Both the position numbers and the translations under genes were made by a program. A stretch of 60,578 bases of DNA from Planctomycetota bacterium. Lineage in GTDB: Bacteria > Planctomycetota > Planctomycetia > Pirellulales > Pirellulaceae. Location: contig JAQCHP010000012.1 of the NCBI GenBank assembly GCA_027619595.1, positions 1-60,578 on the forward strand, in the 5' to 3' direction. The stretch's first letter is position 1. Every line of letters starts with the position of its first letter. Below are positions 26,609 to 35,116 of the stretch, piece by piece. The notes beneath the pieces were generated by a model that had not been told where the DNA came from, searched no databases, and worked only from the letters and a program-made list of their open reading frames with translations.

Positions 26609-28315
26609 CTACGCCATGACAAGGTCACTCTTGGCGACTCGTAATACCTCGCCCACGCTGGTGTCACCATCGAGAACACGTCGCCATCCGTCTTGCCGCA
26701 ACGTGAGCATGCCACACGCCACCGCTGCTTGTTTGATGGACCAAGAACTAGCCCGATCATGTGCCAATTGACGCACTTCCGGTGTTGCGACGAGTAGTTC
26801 GTAGATCCCGGTCCGTCCTCGAAAACCCAAGCCACGACAATGACGGCAACCTTGGCTTTCAAAAATTGGCCGGCCGGCCGACTTGTATTCATCCCAGGGG
26901 AAATCGCGAGGGAGGTCAAGTTGTGCGGGGGATACTTCCACGCGACACTCCAAACACAATTTACGCAACAACCGCTGGGCCAATACCGCTTCCACGGTAC
27001 TTGCGACCAGAAACGGCTCCACGCCCATATCGACCATGCGTGTGAACGCGCTGGCCGAATCGTTGGTGTGCAGTGTGCTGAACACCAGGTGCCCGGTAAG
27101 CGACGCTTGAATGGCGTTCTCGGCGGTCTCCAGATCACGAATTTCGCCGACCAATATGACGTCGGGGTCGTGGCGCAAGATCGATCGCAATGAATTGGCG
27201 AATGTCAATCCGATTCGTGTGTGAACTTGGATCTGGTTGATGCCGTCCAATTGGTATTCGACCGGGTCTTCGGTCGTAATTATTTTTGTGGCGTCGCTGC
27301 GGATTTGCAGCAACGAACTATAGAGGGTCGTGGTTTTACCCGATCCCGTGGGACCTGTAACCAGGAGTATCCCGTGCGGTAACGTAATCAATTCGCGAAA
27401 AAACGAATAGACATGTTCTCCCATCCCAAGGCTTCGCAATTCGAAGACCATGGAGGCTTTGTCAAGGATCCGCATGACAATTCCTTCACCATGAATCATC
27501 GGAATGACGGAAAGGCGGATATCGACTTCACGACCTGATACCTTCAGCTTGATGCGACCATCTTGCGGCAGTCGCTTTTCGGCGATGTTCAGGTGCGCCA
27601 TGATCTTGAGTCGGCTGATGATCGCGGACTGAAAGCGGCTAATCTCCGGCGGAGCTGGTTGCGACTGAAGGATGCCGTCAATACGATATCGAATCACGAT
27701 TCCAGCGGATTGCGGCTCGATATGCACGTCGCTCGCACGAGTATCGATGGCCTCAATGAGAATTTCATTGACGAGCCGCACGACGGACGCTTCCTGAGCC
27801 AATTCGGCCTGTTCAGAGCCGTCCAACTGGATCTCTTCCAGTAGTTCGACGCGTTCGTTGGACTGCGCGATCAGACCGTCAATCGTTTCGCCACCGACAC
27901 CCAAGTGCGTCTTGATCAGTTTGGCTATTTCGCTGCGAGTCGCTAAGACTGGCTGAACCGATTTATCGGTCGAAGCGCTGACCTGATCCAAGGCATAGAT
28001 ATCGAATGGGTTGCTGGTGGCGATGACCAACGATCCGTTGTCGCGCGCCAGCGGAAAAAGCTGGCGACGATAGACAAGTTTCGCAGGAAACTCATTGAGC
28101 AAGCTCACATCGGGTTGATATCCGTTCAGATCAATGAACTCGATCCCCAACTCTTCGCCCACGGCACGCAGGGCAACCTCTTCAGAAATACCGAGACCGA
28201 CAACGGCATCGAGCGGATGTGCGCTATCGTCGTGCGGCAATAGGAGCGCATCGTGCCGCTGTTGTGAGGTAAGCAGGTCGCGGTCCACCAAAATTTTGAT
28301 GATACGGGAAGTCAT
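26609..28315 (-). CDS. gspE: GspE-like secretion ATPase
   Basis: A 568-residue type II secretion/type IV pilus assembly ATPase. Residues 1-140 form the N1 domain (MshEN-like). The N2 domain follows at about 175-290 with SDVHIEPQ and the QDGRIKLKVSGREVDIRLS block. The Walker A motif GPTGSGKT is at 321-328, with an Asp box ITTEDPVEYQL, Walker B ILVGEIRDLETAE and His box TGHLVFSTLHTNDSA after it. A four-cysteine zinc site is visible in CLEC and CRHC near the end. It powers pseudopilus growth. ATG at 28315 is chosen over an upstream TTG. It is the first gene of the minus-strand secretion cluster and divergent from the helicase gene. Confidence 0.95.
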   Translation of the reverse strand: MTSRIIKILVDRDLLTSQQRHDALLLPHDDSAHPLDAVVGLGISEEVALRAVGEELGIEFIDLNGYQPDVSLLNEFPAKLVYRRQLFPLARDNGSLVIATSNPFDIYALDQVSASTDKSVQPVLATRSEIAKLIKTHLGVGGETIDGLIAQSNERVELLEEIQLDGSEQAELAQEASVVRLVNEILIEAIDTRASDVHIEPQSAGIVIRYRIDGILQSQPAPPEISRFQSAIISRLKIMAHLNIAEKRLPQDGRIKLKVSGREVDIRLSVIPMIHGEGIVMRILDKASMVFELRSLGMGEHVYSFFRELITLPHGILLVTGPTGSGKTTTLYSSLLQIRSDATKIITTEDPVEYQLDGINQIQVHTRIGLTFANSLRSILRHDPDVILVGEIRDLETAENAIQASLTGHLVFSTLHTNDSASAFTRMVDMGVEPFLVASTVEAVLAQRLLRKLCLECRVEVSPAQLDLPRDFPWDEYKSAGRPIFESQGCRHCRGLGFRGRTGIYELLVATPEVRQLAHDRASSWSIKQAAVACGMLTLRQDGWRRVLDGDTSVGEVLRVAKSDLVMA

Positions 28316-28569
28316 AATCAATCAATTGGGGTCAGACGAATTGCGCCGACTCATTGCACCGCGCGAGTAGGTACCAGTCAAGTAGAAACGGAAGGACAGT
28401 GGATCGATCTACATCTACCATAGTCCGTCGAGCGGCTTGAAACTACCGAGTCGATCACTTTAGGCTACCGAAAGCTAAAGGGACCGTCGACGGCTGGTCG
28501 ACGGCTTCGCTGGCCTGCGAACCTGCTATGATTTCCCGATTCTTTCCCCCTTGAACGGACGCATCGCCG

Positions 28570-30885
28570 ATGAATCGCGAGGATTTGGCCAATAAGTACT
28601 TCGAACAGCTGCCGTTTACCCCCTATCCCGTCCAAGAAGAGGCCTTGCTGGCGTGGTATACGAGTGAAAATGGAGTGCTGGTATGTGCGCCAACGGGTAC
28701 GGGCAAGACGCTTATTGCGGAGGCCGCACTCTATGAAGCCTTGCATACGGGAAAACGGGCCTACTACACGACCCCCCTCATCGCCCTGACAGAACAGAAG
28801 TTACAGGAGATGCGTGCAGCGGCGGAACGATGGGGTTTTTCACCGGAGCATGTGGGCCTCGTCACAGGCAACCGTCGCGTCAACGCCGACGCCCCAATTC
28901 TGGTGGTCGTGGCTGAAATCCTCTTCAATCGACTGCTGCATACCGACCAATTCCCGTTCGACGACGTGTCAGCTGTGGTAATGGACGAATTCCATAGTTT
29001 TAATGATCCGGAACGGGGTATCGTCTGGGAATTTTCGCTGGGCCTGTTGCCACCCCACGTCCGACTTCTGTTGCTGTCAGCGACTGTCGGCAACGCCCAA
29101 GAATTCGTGAATTGGCTTAAGTTCCATCACCACCGACCGATGGAACTCGTGCAGAGTAACGAGCGTAAGGTCCCGCTGACCTTTCAATGGGTTGGCGACG
29201 CGTTGCTCAATGAACACCTGGAAGAAATGGCAGAAGGACGACATACGGAATACCGCCGTACCCCTGCTCTGGTATTTTGCTTCAATCGGGACGAGTGCTG
29301 GACGGTAGCAGAGCAATTAAAAGGGAAGAAAATGATCTCGCCCGACCAGCAAAAGGAGATCTCTCGACGTTTGGATGAATTCGACTGGTCGCAAGGCGCC
29401 GGTCCGAAGCTCAAGCAAATCCTCTTACGAGGCGTCGGAGTTCACCATGCGGGAATCTTGACGAAATACAAGCGGGTCATCGAAGCACTCTACAATGACA
29501 AACTCCTTTCCATCGTAGTGTGCACGGAAACTTTGGCGGCGGGAATTAACCTTCCGGCACGTAGCGTGGTGCTGCCGAGCCTGCTGAAGGGACCTCCCAA
29601 CAAGAAGACGCTTGTCGATCCGAGCGCTGCTCATCAAATTTTTGGCCGTGCGGGGCGACCACAATTTGATTCGGAAGGATTTGTTTACTCTTTGGCGCAC
29701 GAAGACGATGTAAAGATTCTTCGTTGGCGGGAAAAATATGATCAGATTCCGGAGGATACCAAAGATCCACAACTGATCAAGGCGAAGAAGGCCATGAAGA
29801 AGAAGATGCCGACTCGTCGCACCAATCAACAATACTGGTCAGAGGCGCAATTTGAAAAGTTGCGTTCAGCCCCAGCCGGCAAATTGCAAAGTCGAGCGGA
29901 CATACCTTGGCGATTCCTCGTCCACATGCTGCAGGAGTCACCCGATATCGATCTCATCCGGAAGCTGATTCGGAAACGACTGATGGTCGGGAAACAGGTA
30001 GACGATGCCATCGCTGAGTTAGACCGCATGCTGCTTACGCTGTGGACCGCCGGCTATGTGCAATTAGAACCGGCGCCCCGCATACCATCCATCGCATCAA
30101 CACCGCCGAACTCCACGCATCTGACAGCACAAGCGGCGAGGCACTCCGGCGAGTCGACAGATCCGCCGGTCAGCTACGTCATCGAAAAGGCGATCGTTCA
30201 GCCTTCAGCCTTGCGTTTATCGACATTTCGTAGCGTGAATCCGCTGTACGGCGTGTTTGTCGCCAACCAGCTGGATATCGCCGACGAATGCGAAAGAATT
30301 CAGGCGTTGGAAAGTATGCTCGAAATGCCGGGCTCGGTGGCGAGGTACGTGCGGGTGCCTGGGCATGACCAGCTACCGCCTGGCCCGCTCGCCGTCACAC
30401 GACTCGATCCACATCTGTTGCGAACGGGATTAGCCACCGCCGAAGAACTTGGCGGAACATCCTTGGCGGAAGAGGAAGACATTGAGGATGATGGATACGA
30501 TGCGTGGACCGATGAGCCGCCGGTGAGAATCTTGTCTTTAGGGGACAAATTGAGGCGCTGGTTCGACCAGGACTTTCCGCACGTGAACGGATTGTTTACG
30601 CAGCCAGTTTGGGCGGCGGGCGAAGTGCTTGAATTCGGCGGCGACTTCAATCGCTACATCACAACTCGCAGACTACAAAAGCAAGAGGGAATTATCTTTC
30701 GACATCTTCTGCGTTTGATTCTCTTGTTGGGCGAATTCGCACAAATTCCGCCACCAGAGATCGAACAAGAATTGTGGCGCAGCGACTTGATGTCCATTCG
30801 CGAACGTTTGATTCAAGCATGCCACCAAGTCGATCCACTCAGCACCGACGAGGCAAGCCGCATACCGGACAAAGAGCTTCTTTAG
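28570..30885 (+). CDS. Ski2-like superfamily II helicase
   Basis: A 771-residue DExH helicase. Motif I APTGTGKT is at residues 40-47; motif Ia YYTTPLIALTEQK; motif II DEFH (AVVMDEFHSFND); motif III LSATVGN; motif IV region ALVFCFNRDECW; motif V TETLAAGINLPARSVVLPS; motif VI QIFGRAGRP. These fit the Ski2/Brr2/Hel308 group, as does the reading GVGVHHAGILTKYKRVIE. The C-terminal 300 residues have no clear domain and contain a Pro/Ser-rich linker and an acidic patch. Bacterial relatives are thought to unwind RNA or DNA; the partner is not known. The ATG lies directly before the helicase part. It is transcribed away from the secretion cluster from a 254-base shared intergenic stretch. Confidence 0.92.
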   Translation: MNREDLANKYFEQLPFTPYPVQEEALLAWYTSENGVLVCAPTGTGKTLIAEAALYEALHTGKRAYYTTPLIALTEQKLQEMRAAAERWGFSPEHVGLVTGNRRVNADAPILVVVAEILFNRLLHTDQFPFDDVSAVVMDEFHSFNDPERGIVWEFSLGLLPPHVRLLLLSATVGNAQEFVNWLKFHHHRPMELVQSNERKVPLTFQWVGDALLNEHLEEMAEGRHTEYRRTPALVFCFNRDECWTVAEQLKGKKMISPDQQKEISRRLDEFDWSQGAGPKLKQILLRGVGVHHAGILTKYKRVIEALYNDKLLSIVVCTETLAAGINLPARSVVLPSLLKGPPNKKTLVDPSAAHQIFGRAGRPQFDSEGFVYSLAHEDDVKILRWREKYDQIPEDTKDPQLIKAKKAMKKKMPTRRTNQQYWSEAQFEKLRSAPAGKLQSRADIPWRFLVHMLQESPDIDLIRKLIRKRLMVGKQVDDAIAELDRMLLTLWTAGYVQLEPAPRIPSIASTPPNSTHLTAQAARHSGESTDPPVSYVIEKAIVQPSALRLSTFRSVNPLYGVFVANQLDIADECERIQALESMLEMPGSVARYVRVPGHDQLPPGPLAVTRLDPHLLRTGLATAEELGGTSLAEEEDIEDDGYDAWTDEPPVRILSLGDKLRRWFDQDFPHVNGLFTQPVWAAGEVLEFGGDFNRYITTRRLQKQEGIIFRHLLRLILLLGEFAQIPPPEIEQELWRSDLMSIRERLIQACHQVDPLSTDEASRIPDKELL

Positions 30886-30958
30886 CGCTCGCGATACGTC
30901 ACGAATATCTATCGCAAACCAGCGCAAGAACCGGGTGCTAATGCACGTCGGAAGGTGG

Positions 30959-31456
30959 CTAACCAAAGAATTGACCGAATCCTACCGATTCAAAGGCGTT
31001 GACGAAATGTCGAATTTGCGGATCCAATGATTCGTTCCCCACAACCACGCTGACCACATCAAATCTGGCCGGATGCTCCAGCAGATGAAATTGTTTGAGA
31101 AAAGCGAGTGCCGCCTGAGTCAGTCGCTGTTGCTTTTGCAGATCAACTGCCTCCGAAGGGTCTTCGCTGATTGGTAGCGAACGGCATTGCGTCCAGGTCT
31201 TTACTTCCACGAAGACGACGACATTGGCGTGAAGTGCGACAAGATCGATTTCGCCAAACCGATTACGATATCTCTTCGTGAGGATCCGGAAACCGTTTCG
31301 CTGCAAGTAGCGGGCGGCAACCTCTTCGCCTTCCCGGCCGATTTGCGTACGCGAAAAGACTTTCGCGATGCGGCCCGGCCAGAAATAACAGAGCCATGAA
31401 TAACAGAGCGACCACTTACCGATTACGTGCTGTGCCTTCCTGAGCCAGTGCTTCAC
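30959..31456 (-). CDS. yraN: YraN family (UPF0102) endonuclease-like protein
   Basis: About 165 residues. The core matches UPF0102: GREGEEVAARYLQRNGFRIL, then RFGEIDLVALHANVVVFVEVKT, a PD-(D/E)xK-type nuclease fold with the E-x(9)-D and ExK residues in GEIDLVA and VEVKT, and QKQQRLTQAALAFL. Around 30 extra residues lie before the family start. No ATG is available in frame near it; a GTG at 31456 is my choice, and the start is uncertain. It is the last gene of ffh-rpsP-trmD-rplS-yraN, a usual location, except that rnhB is commonly found between rplS and yraN and is not present. Confidence 0.85.
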   Translation of the reverse strand: MKHWLRKAQHVIGKWSLCYSWLCYFWPGRIAKVFSRTQIGREGEEVAARYLQRNGFRILTKRYRNRFGEIDLVALHANVVVFVEVKTWTQCRSLPISEDPSEAVDLQKQQRLTQAALAFLKQFHLLEHPARFDVVSVVVGNESLDPQIRHFVNAFESVGFGQFFG

Positions 31457-31589
31457 AGACAGGAATTGACACGCTGCATGGCGACATCCCGACAGGAAGT
31501 TGGTTGGCCGGCGCGAAGTTGTCACGTGCCCCAACTCCCGCCGCACAGATTGTGGCACTTCGGAGGGCTTTACGGATTAAGCATGGCAA

Positions 31590-31943
31590 CTACTTGCCGC
31601 GTCGTTCCTTCAGACGGACAGCCTTGCCGATACGATCTCGCAGGAAGTACAGTTTGGCGCGTCGGACGACACCCTTGCGTTTTACTTCCACTTTTTCGAT
31701 ACGTGGCGAATGGAGGGGAAACTTGCGTTCCACGCCTTCCCCGGCCACGATACGTCGCACGACGAACATCTCGCGAGTCCCGGCTCCACTACGAGCAATG
31801 ACGACCCCCGAAAAAATCTGAATTCGTTCTTTATCCCCTTCAAGAATGCGGGTATGCACGTCCACCGTGTCACCGATCTCAAACTCGGGAGGAGACGCTT
31901 TGAGGGAACTTTGCTCAACCAAACGAATTAAATCGTGGTTCAT
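31590..31943 (-). CDS. rplS: Ribosomal protein L19
   Basis: 117 residues with the full L19 pattern: EFEIGDTVDVHTRILEGDKE, then ERIQIFSGVVIARSGAG and the C-terminal ERKFPLHSPRIEKVEVKR and VRRAKLYFLRDRIGK. It sits at the 30S-50S interface of the ribosome. Length is normal. The 154-base stretch between trmD and this gene contains a 12-base palindrome CAGCCTAGGCTG at about 32017-32028 flanked by two copies of GGGCCGTTGC; it could be a leader element. Confidence 0.98.
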   Translation of the reverse strand: MNHDLIRLVEQSSLKASPPEFEIGDTVDVHTRILEGDKERIQIFSGVVIARSGAGTREMFVVRRIVAGEGVERKFPLHSPRIEKVEVKRKGVVRRAKLYFLRDRIGKAVRLKERRGK

Positions 31944-32097
31944 GGTAAATCAAGCCTTCTTCCAAAAACCTGCGAGAATTATGTGACATCATCCTAAGCC
32001 CTAGCACGGGCCGTTGCCAGCCTAGGCTGGGCCGTTGCGATTCTATTTTTTTACAGGAGCCGGGTCCGCCCCCCAAGAAGTGACAGGTTATACCGGC

Positions 32098-32784
32098 TTA
32101 TCGATCTTTCAGCAAGTCAGCTCGACGTTCGCGTGTTCGTTGCTCCGCCTGTTCGTCTCGCCAGAGGGAAATAGCCTCGTGATTGCCGCTGAGCAGGATT
32201 TCGGGGACGAGGCGTCCCCGGTACTCCCTGGGCCGGGTGTACTGGGCATGTTCCAGGCCGCGATTTCCTGAGGAAAACGAATCCTGCCGCGCGCTCTCCT
32301 CGTGGCCGAGCACTTGGGGTACGAGCCGTATCACCGTGTCGATCACGGCCATGGCCGCTACTTCGCCACCATTCAGGACAAAGTCCCCTAGCGAAATCTC
32401 CTCGGGTTCGAGAATATCGATTACCCGCTGATCAAAACCCTCGTAGCGTCCGCACAGCAAAATCAAACGGGGAGACGCGGCGAGCCGTTCTACTACAGTC
32501 TGGTCCAACCTTTTGCCTTGGGGCGTAAGGAGGACGACGTGCCCGTGCGGCATCTCCTGTTGAAGTTGTTCCACACATTCCACGACCGGCGGTGCCATCA
32601 AGACCATGCCAGGCCCGCCGCCGAATGGGCGATCGTCTACGGATTGATGTTTCGACGTGGCCCAATCTCGGAGATTGACCAGATTAACTGATACAAGCTG
32701 CCGGTCGATCGCTTTGGCGAGCAAACTCTGCTGCAAGTATCCCGCCAGCATTTGCGGGAACAGTGTAACAACATCAAAACGCAT
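32098..32784 (-). CDS. trmD: tRNA (guanine37-N1)-methyltransferase
   Basis: 228 residues matching TrmD. It starts MRFDVVTLFPQML, has the DDRPFGGGPGMVLM loop, the knot motifs LLCGRYEGFDQRVID and EISLGDFVLNGGEVAAM, and the C-terminal HEESARQDSFSSG and PEILLSGNHEAISLWR. It uses S-adenosylmethionine to methylate G37 of tRNAs, which prevents frameshifts. It follows rpsP by 20 bases; rimM, commonly between rpsP and trmD, is absent. Confidence 0.98.
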   Translation of the reverse strand: MRFDVVTLFPQMLAGYLQQSLLAKAIDRQLVSVNLVNLRDWATSKHQSVDDRPFGGGPGMVLMAPPVVECVEQLQQEMPHGHVVLLTPQGKRLDQTVVERLAASPRLILLCGRYEGFDQRVIDILEPEEISLGDFVLNGGEVAAMAVIDTVIRLVPQVLGHEESARQDSFSSGNRGLEHAQYTRPREYRGRLVPEILLSGNHEAISLWRDEQAEQRTRERRADLLKDR

Positions 32785-32804
32785 CGATCACTTGGCTTAC
32801 GGGC

Positions 32805-33212
32805 TTATTCGCTTGCCGATTCTCCATCGTTACTCGATTCCGCAGCGGTCGATTCGGCAACAGCCACGGGCTCCGGCTTCGGAATTTCAATTTTCACGGG
32901 TGGCGGCGCTTGCGGCTTGATCTTCATACGTTCAAAAGCCAATTGCTGAGCTTGCAAGTGAGTCCCCTGGGTACCGTATTTTTTAATAAGAACACGTACT
33001 TTTTCCGAGGGCTGAGCACCGACACCGATCCAGTAGTCAATACGTTCGGCATTGAGTACGGCGCGGGCATCAGTTTCCCGGACCATGGGATCATAGAATC
33101 CCAATTCTTCGATGGCTTTACCATCCCGGGGCGAGCGTGCATCCATGGCGCACACGCGATAAAATGGACGATGTGTCCTTCCCATACGTTTAAGACGAAT
33201 ACGTACTGCCAC
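32805..33212 (-). CDS. rpsP: Ribosomal protein S16 with acidic C-terminal extension
   Basis: 135 residues. The first 85 match S16: MAVRIRLKRMGRTHRPFYRV, ARSPRDGKAIEELGFYDPM and RIDYWIGVGAQPSEKVR. The remaining 50 residues form a Pro/Ala/Glu-rich tail ending in an acidic Ser/Glu run, as in several large-genome bacteria. It binds 16S rRNA in the small subunit. It lies between ffh and trmD. Confidence 0.98.
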   Translation of the reverse strand: MAVRIRLKRMGRTHRPFYRVCAMDARSPRDGKAIEELGFYDPMVRETDARAVLNAERIDYWIGVGAQPSEKVRVLIKKYGTQGTHLQAQQLAFERMKIKPQAPPPVKIEIPKPEPVAVAESTAAESSNDGESASE

Positions 33213-33274
33213 GCGAATTTCTCCTCTAATAGACCGAACTGTGAACTGTAAAATGTGAATACTGAAACAAAAAG

Positions 33275-34744
33275 TTAATCGGACCGGCGTTTCTTGCGCC
33301 GACGTTCTCTTTCAAGTTGGCGGGCGTGTTGTTCTCGTTCTGAGTTGGTAAGCCGCTTTCCGGTACTCTGCTTGGGCTTTGCCAAGCGTCCTCCCGGATC
33401 GAACAGTCCCTGCTTTTGAATGTCCTGCGCCATTTTGAGTCGGTCGCCCATCCCTTTTCCGGCCATACTCTTCATGAGGCCAGCCATACCATCGAATTGC
33501 TTGAGCAATTCGTTGACGGCCTGGGGTTCCGCACCAGCCCCTTTGGCAATGCGGATCCGTCGACTTTGATCGATGATTTGGGGATTTCTACGCTCACGGG
33601 GTGTCATGGCATCGATAATCCCGAACAGGCCTTTCATGTCCCGTTCGGCATCAACACCATCCATCATTTTCTTCAGATCTCCCATGCCGGGAATCAACCC
33701 CAACATTTTTTGGAGCAGGCCGGGGCGAGCGATTTGATCGAGATGCTTGCGAAAATCTTCGAGGTTAAACTCACCCTGGCGCAGACGTTCTTCGGTCTGC
33801 CGCATTTGATCCTGATCAAATGTCTCCTGAGCCGTGCGGAACATCTCGACGATGTCCCCCATCCCCAAAATTCGTCCTGCCATCCCCTCGGGCCGGAATG
33901 GTTCTAACGCATCGAACCGTTCACCTGTCCCGATGAATTTAATCGGAACCCCAGTCACGTGCTTAACCGACAGCACGGCTCCACCGCGTGCATCGCCATC
34001 AAGCTTTGTCATGATGAGTCCGTCCAATTCGAGGGCCGAATTGAACGCGCGCGCACTTTCGACAGCGTCCTGGCCAGTCATCCCATCCACAACCAAGTAA
34101 GCCTGGTCGGGATGAACGTGACGGTCGATATTGGAAAGCTGTTGCATCAACTCTTGATCGATGGCCAATCGCCCGGCCGTGTCAAGGATCACGACCGGCA
34201 AATGTTGACTGCGGGCCAGCTGAACGGCTTTCTGGCAAACTTTGACGGGATCCTTTTCATTCCGATCAGAATAGACTTCGACTCCCAACTGCTCGCCAAT
34301 GACATGTAGCTGGTCGATGGCAGCTGGTCGCTGCAGATCGGCTGCCACGAGCAGTACCTTTTTCCCTTGCCCTTGAATGAGCCGGGCCAGTTTTCCACAG
34401 GTCGTTGTTTTTCCGGAACCCTGTAGACCGCACATCATGAAAACGGTGAGGTCCCCCTTCAGGTTCAACGAAGGGTCGACAGGTCCCATGACGTTGATCA
34501 GGTGCTGATGGACAATCCCCACCAACTGCTGACCGGGGTCCAAAGCGCCGAGCACCTTTTGCCCCAGCGCCTCCTGAGTCACCCGGGCCATGAAATCCTG
34601 AATCACGGAATAGCTAACGTCGGCCTCGAGCATCGACTGTTCGACGAGCCGCAGGCCTTCCCGCATATTGGCTTCAGTTAGTTTTCCCTTGCCGCGCAAG
34701 GACTTAAACGCAGCCTGGAGTCCTTCCTGAAGGGATTCAAACAT
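33275..34744 (-). CDS. ffh: Signal recognition particle protein Ffh
   Basis: 489 residues. The N domain (1-95) is followed by the G domain with G1 GLQGSGKT at 106-113, DTAGRL, TKLDGDARGG and FIGTGER. The M domain follows (GRILGMGDIVEMF, LIPGMGDLKKMM) with the RNA-binding segment RRNPQIIDQSRRIRIAKGAG. It binds 4.5S RNA and signal sequences and delivers nascent membrane and secreted proteins to FtsY. ATG at 34744 is chosen from the family start MFESLQEGLQ. First gene of the ffh-rpsP-trmD-rplS-yraN set. I did not see the 4.5S RNA gene in the window. Confidence 0.98.
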   Translation of the reverse strand: MFESLQEGLQAAFKSLRGKGKLTEANMREGLRLVEQSMLEADVSYSVIQDFMARVTQEALGQKVLGALDPGQQLVGIVHQHLINVMGPVDPSLNLKGDLTVFMMCGLQGSGKTTTCGKLARLIQGQGKKVLLVAADLQRPAAIDQLHVIGEQLGVEVYSDRNEKDPVKVCQKAVQLARSQHLPVVILDTAGRLAIDQELMQQLSNIDRHVHPDQAYLVVDGMTGQDAVESARAFNSALELDGLIMTKLDGDARGGAVLSVKHVTGVPIKFIGTGERFDALEPFRPEGMAGRILGMGDIVEMFRTAQETFDQDQMRQTEERLRQGEFNLEDFRKHLDQIARPGLLQKMLGLIPGMGDLKKMMDGVDAERDMKGLFGIIDAMTPRERRNPQIIDQSRRIRIAKGAGAEPQAVNELLKQFDGMAGLMKSMAGKGMGDRLKMAQDIQKQGLFDPGGRLAKPKQSTGKRLTNSEREQHARQLERERRRKKRRSD

Positions 34745-35116
34745 ACCTCGGTCGCCTCGACGCACCTACCGCGCAACATCAACGGATCGCTCTACATTGA
34801 ACCAGGGGCAACCGATCGCACCACCCGGCAAAAGTACAGAATCCACCAGTGTAACGTATCCTCGGCCGGGTTGTAAATCGGGTGCGTCCGATGGGAAGGG
34901 GAGTGGAACCAGCAACCAGAGCATCCAATCGCTGAAGTCCGAACCTCTCTTGGCATATACTACTAGACAAATAGCCTTTCAACCGCATCGAATTTGCTGT
35001 TTTTGCTTTCTGGGAAAAGTCTAGCGGATAATTCTCCGATATCGATTATGAGGGCGTCGCACTCCCAGTAAAGGTTGCGCGACGGAGACTGCGTCAGCGG
35101 GGGGGGGGACTTCGAA
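34745..35116. other. Divergent intergenic region between ffh and LEPR-XLL gene 1
   Basis: No convincing gene. It must hold the promoters of both the minus-strand ffh operon and the plus-strand surface protein gene. A run of nine G residues lies at about 35101-35109, just before the second gene, and could make its reading length or expression variable. I cannot define promoters with confidence. Confidence 0.5.

Noticed and set aside
32017-32060. Palindrome and T-run in the trmD-rplS gap as a known ribosomal leader RNA
   Set aside because: A 12-base palindrome and a repeated GGGCCGTTGC are visible, but they do not match any L19 leader structure that I can recognise.
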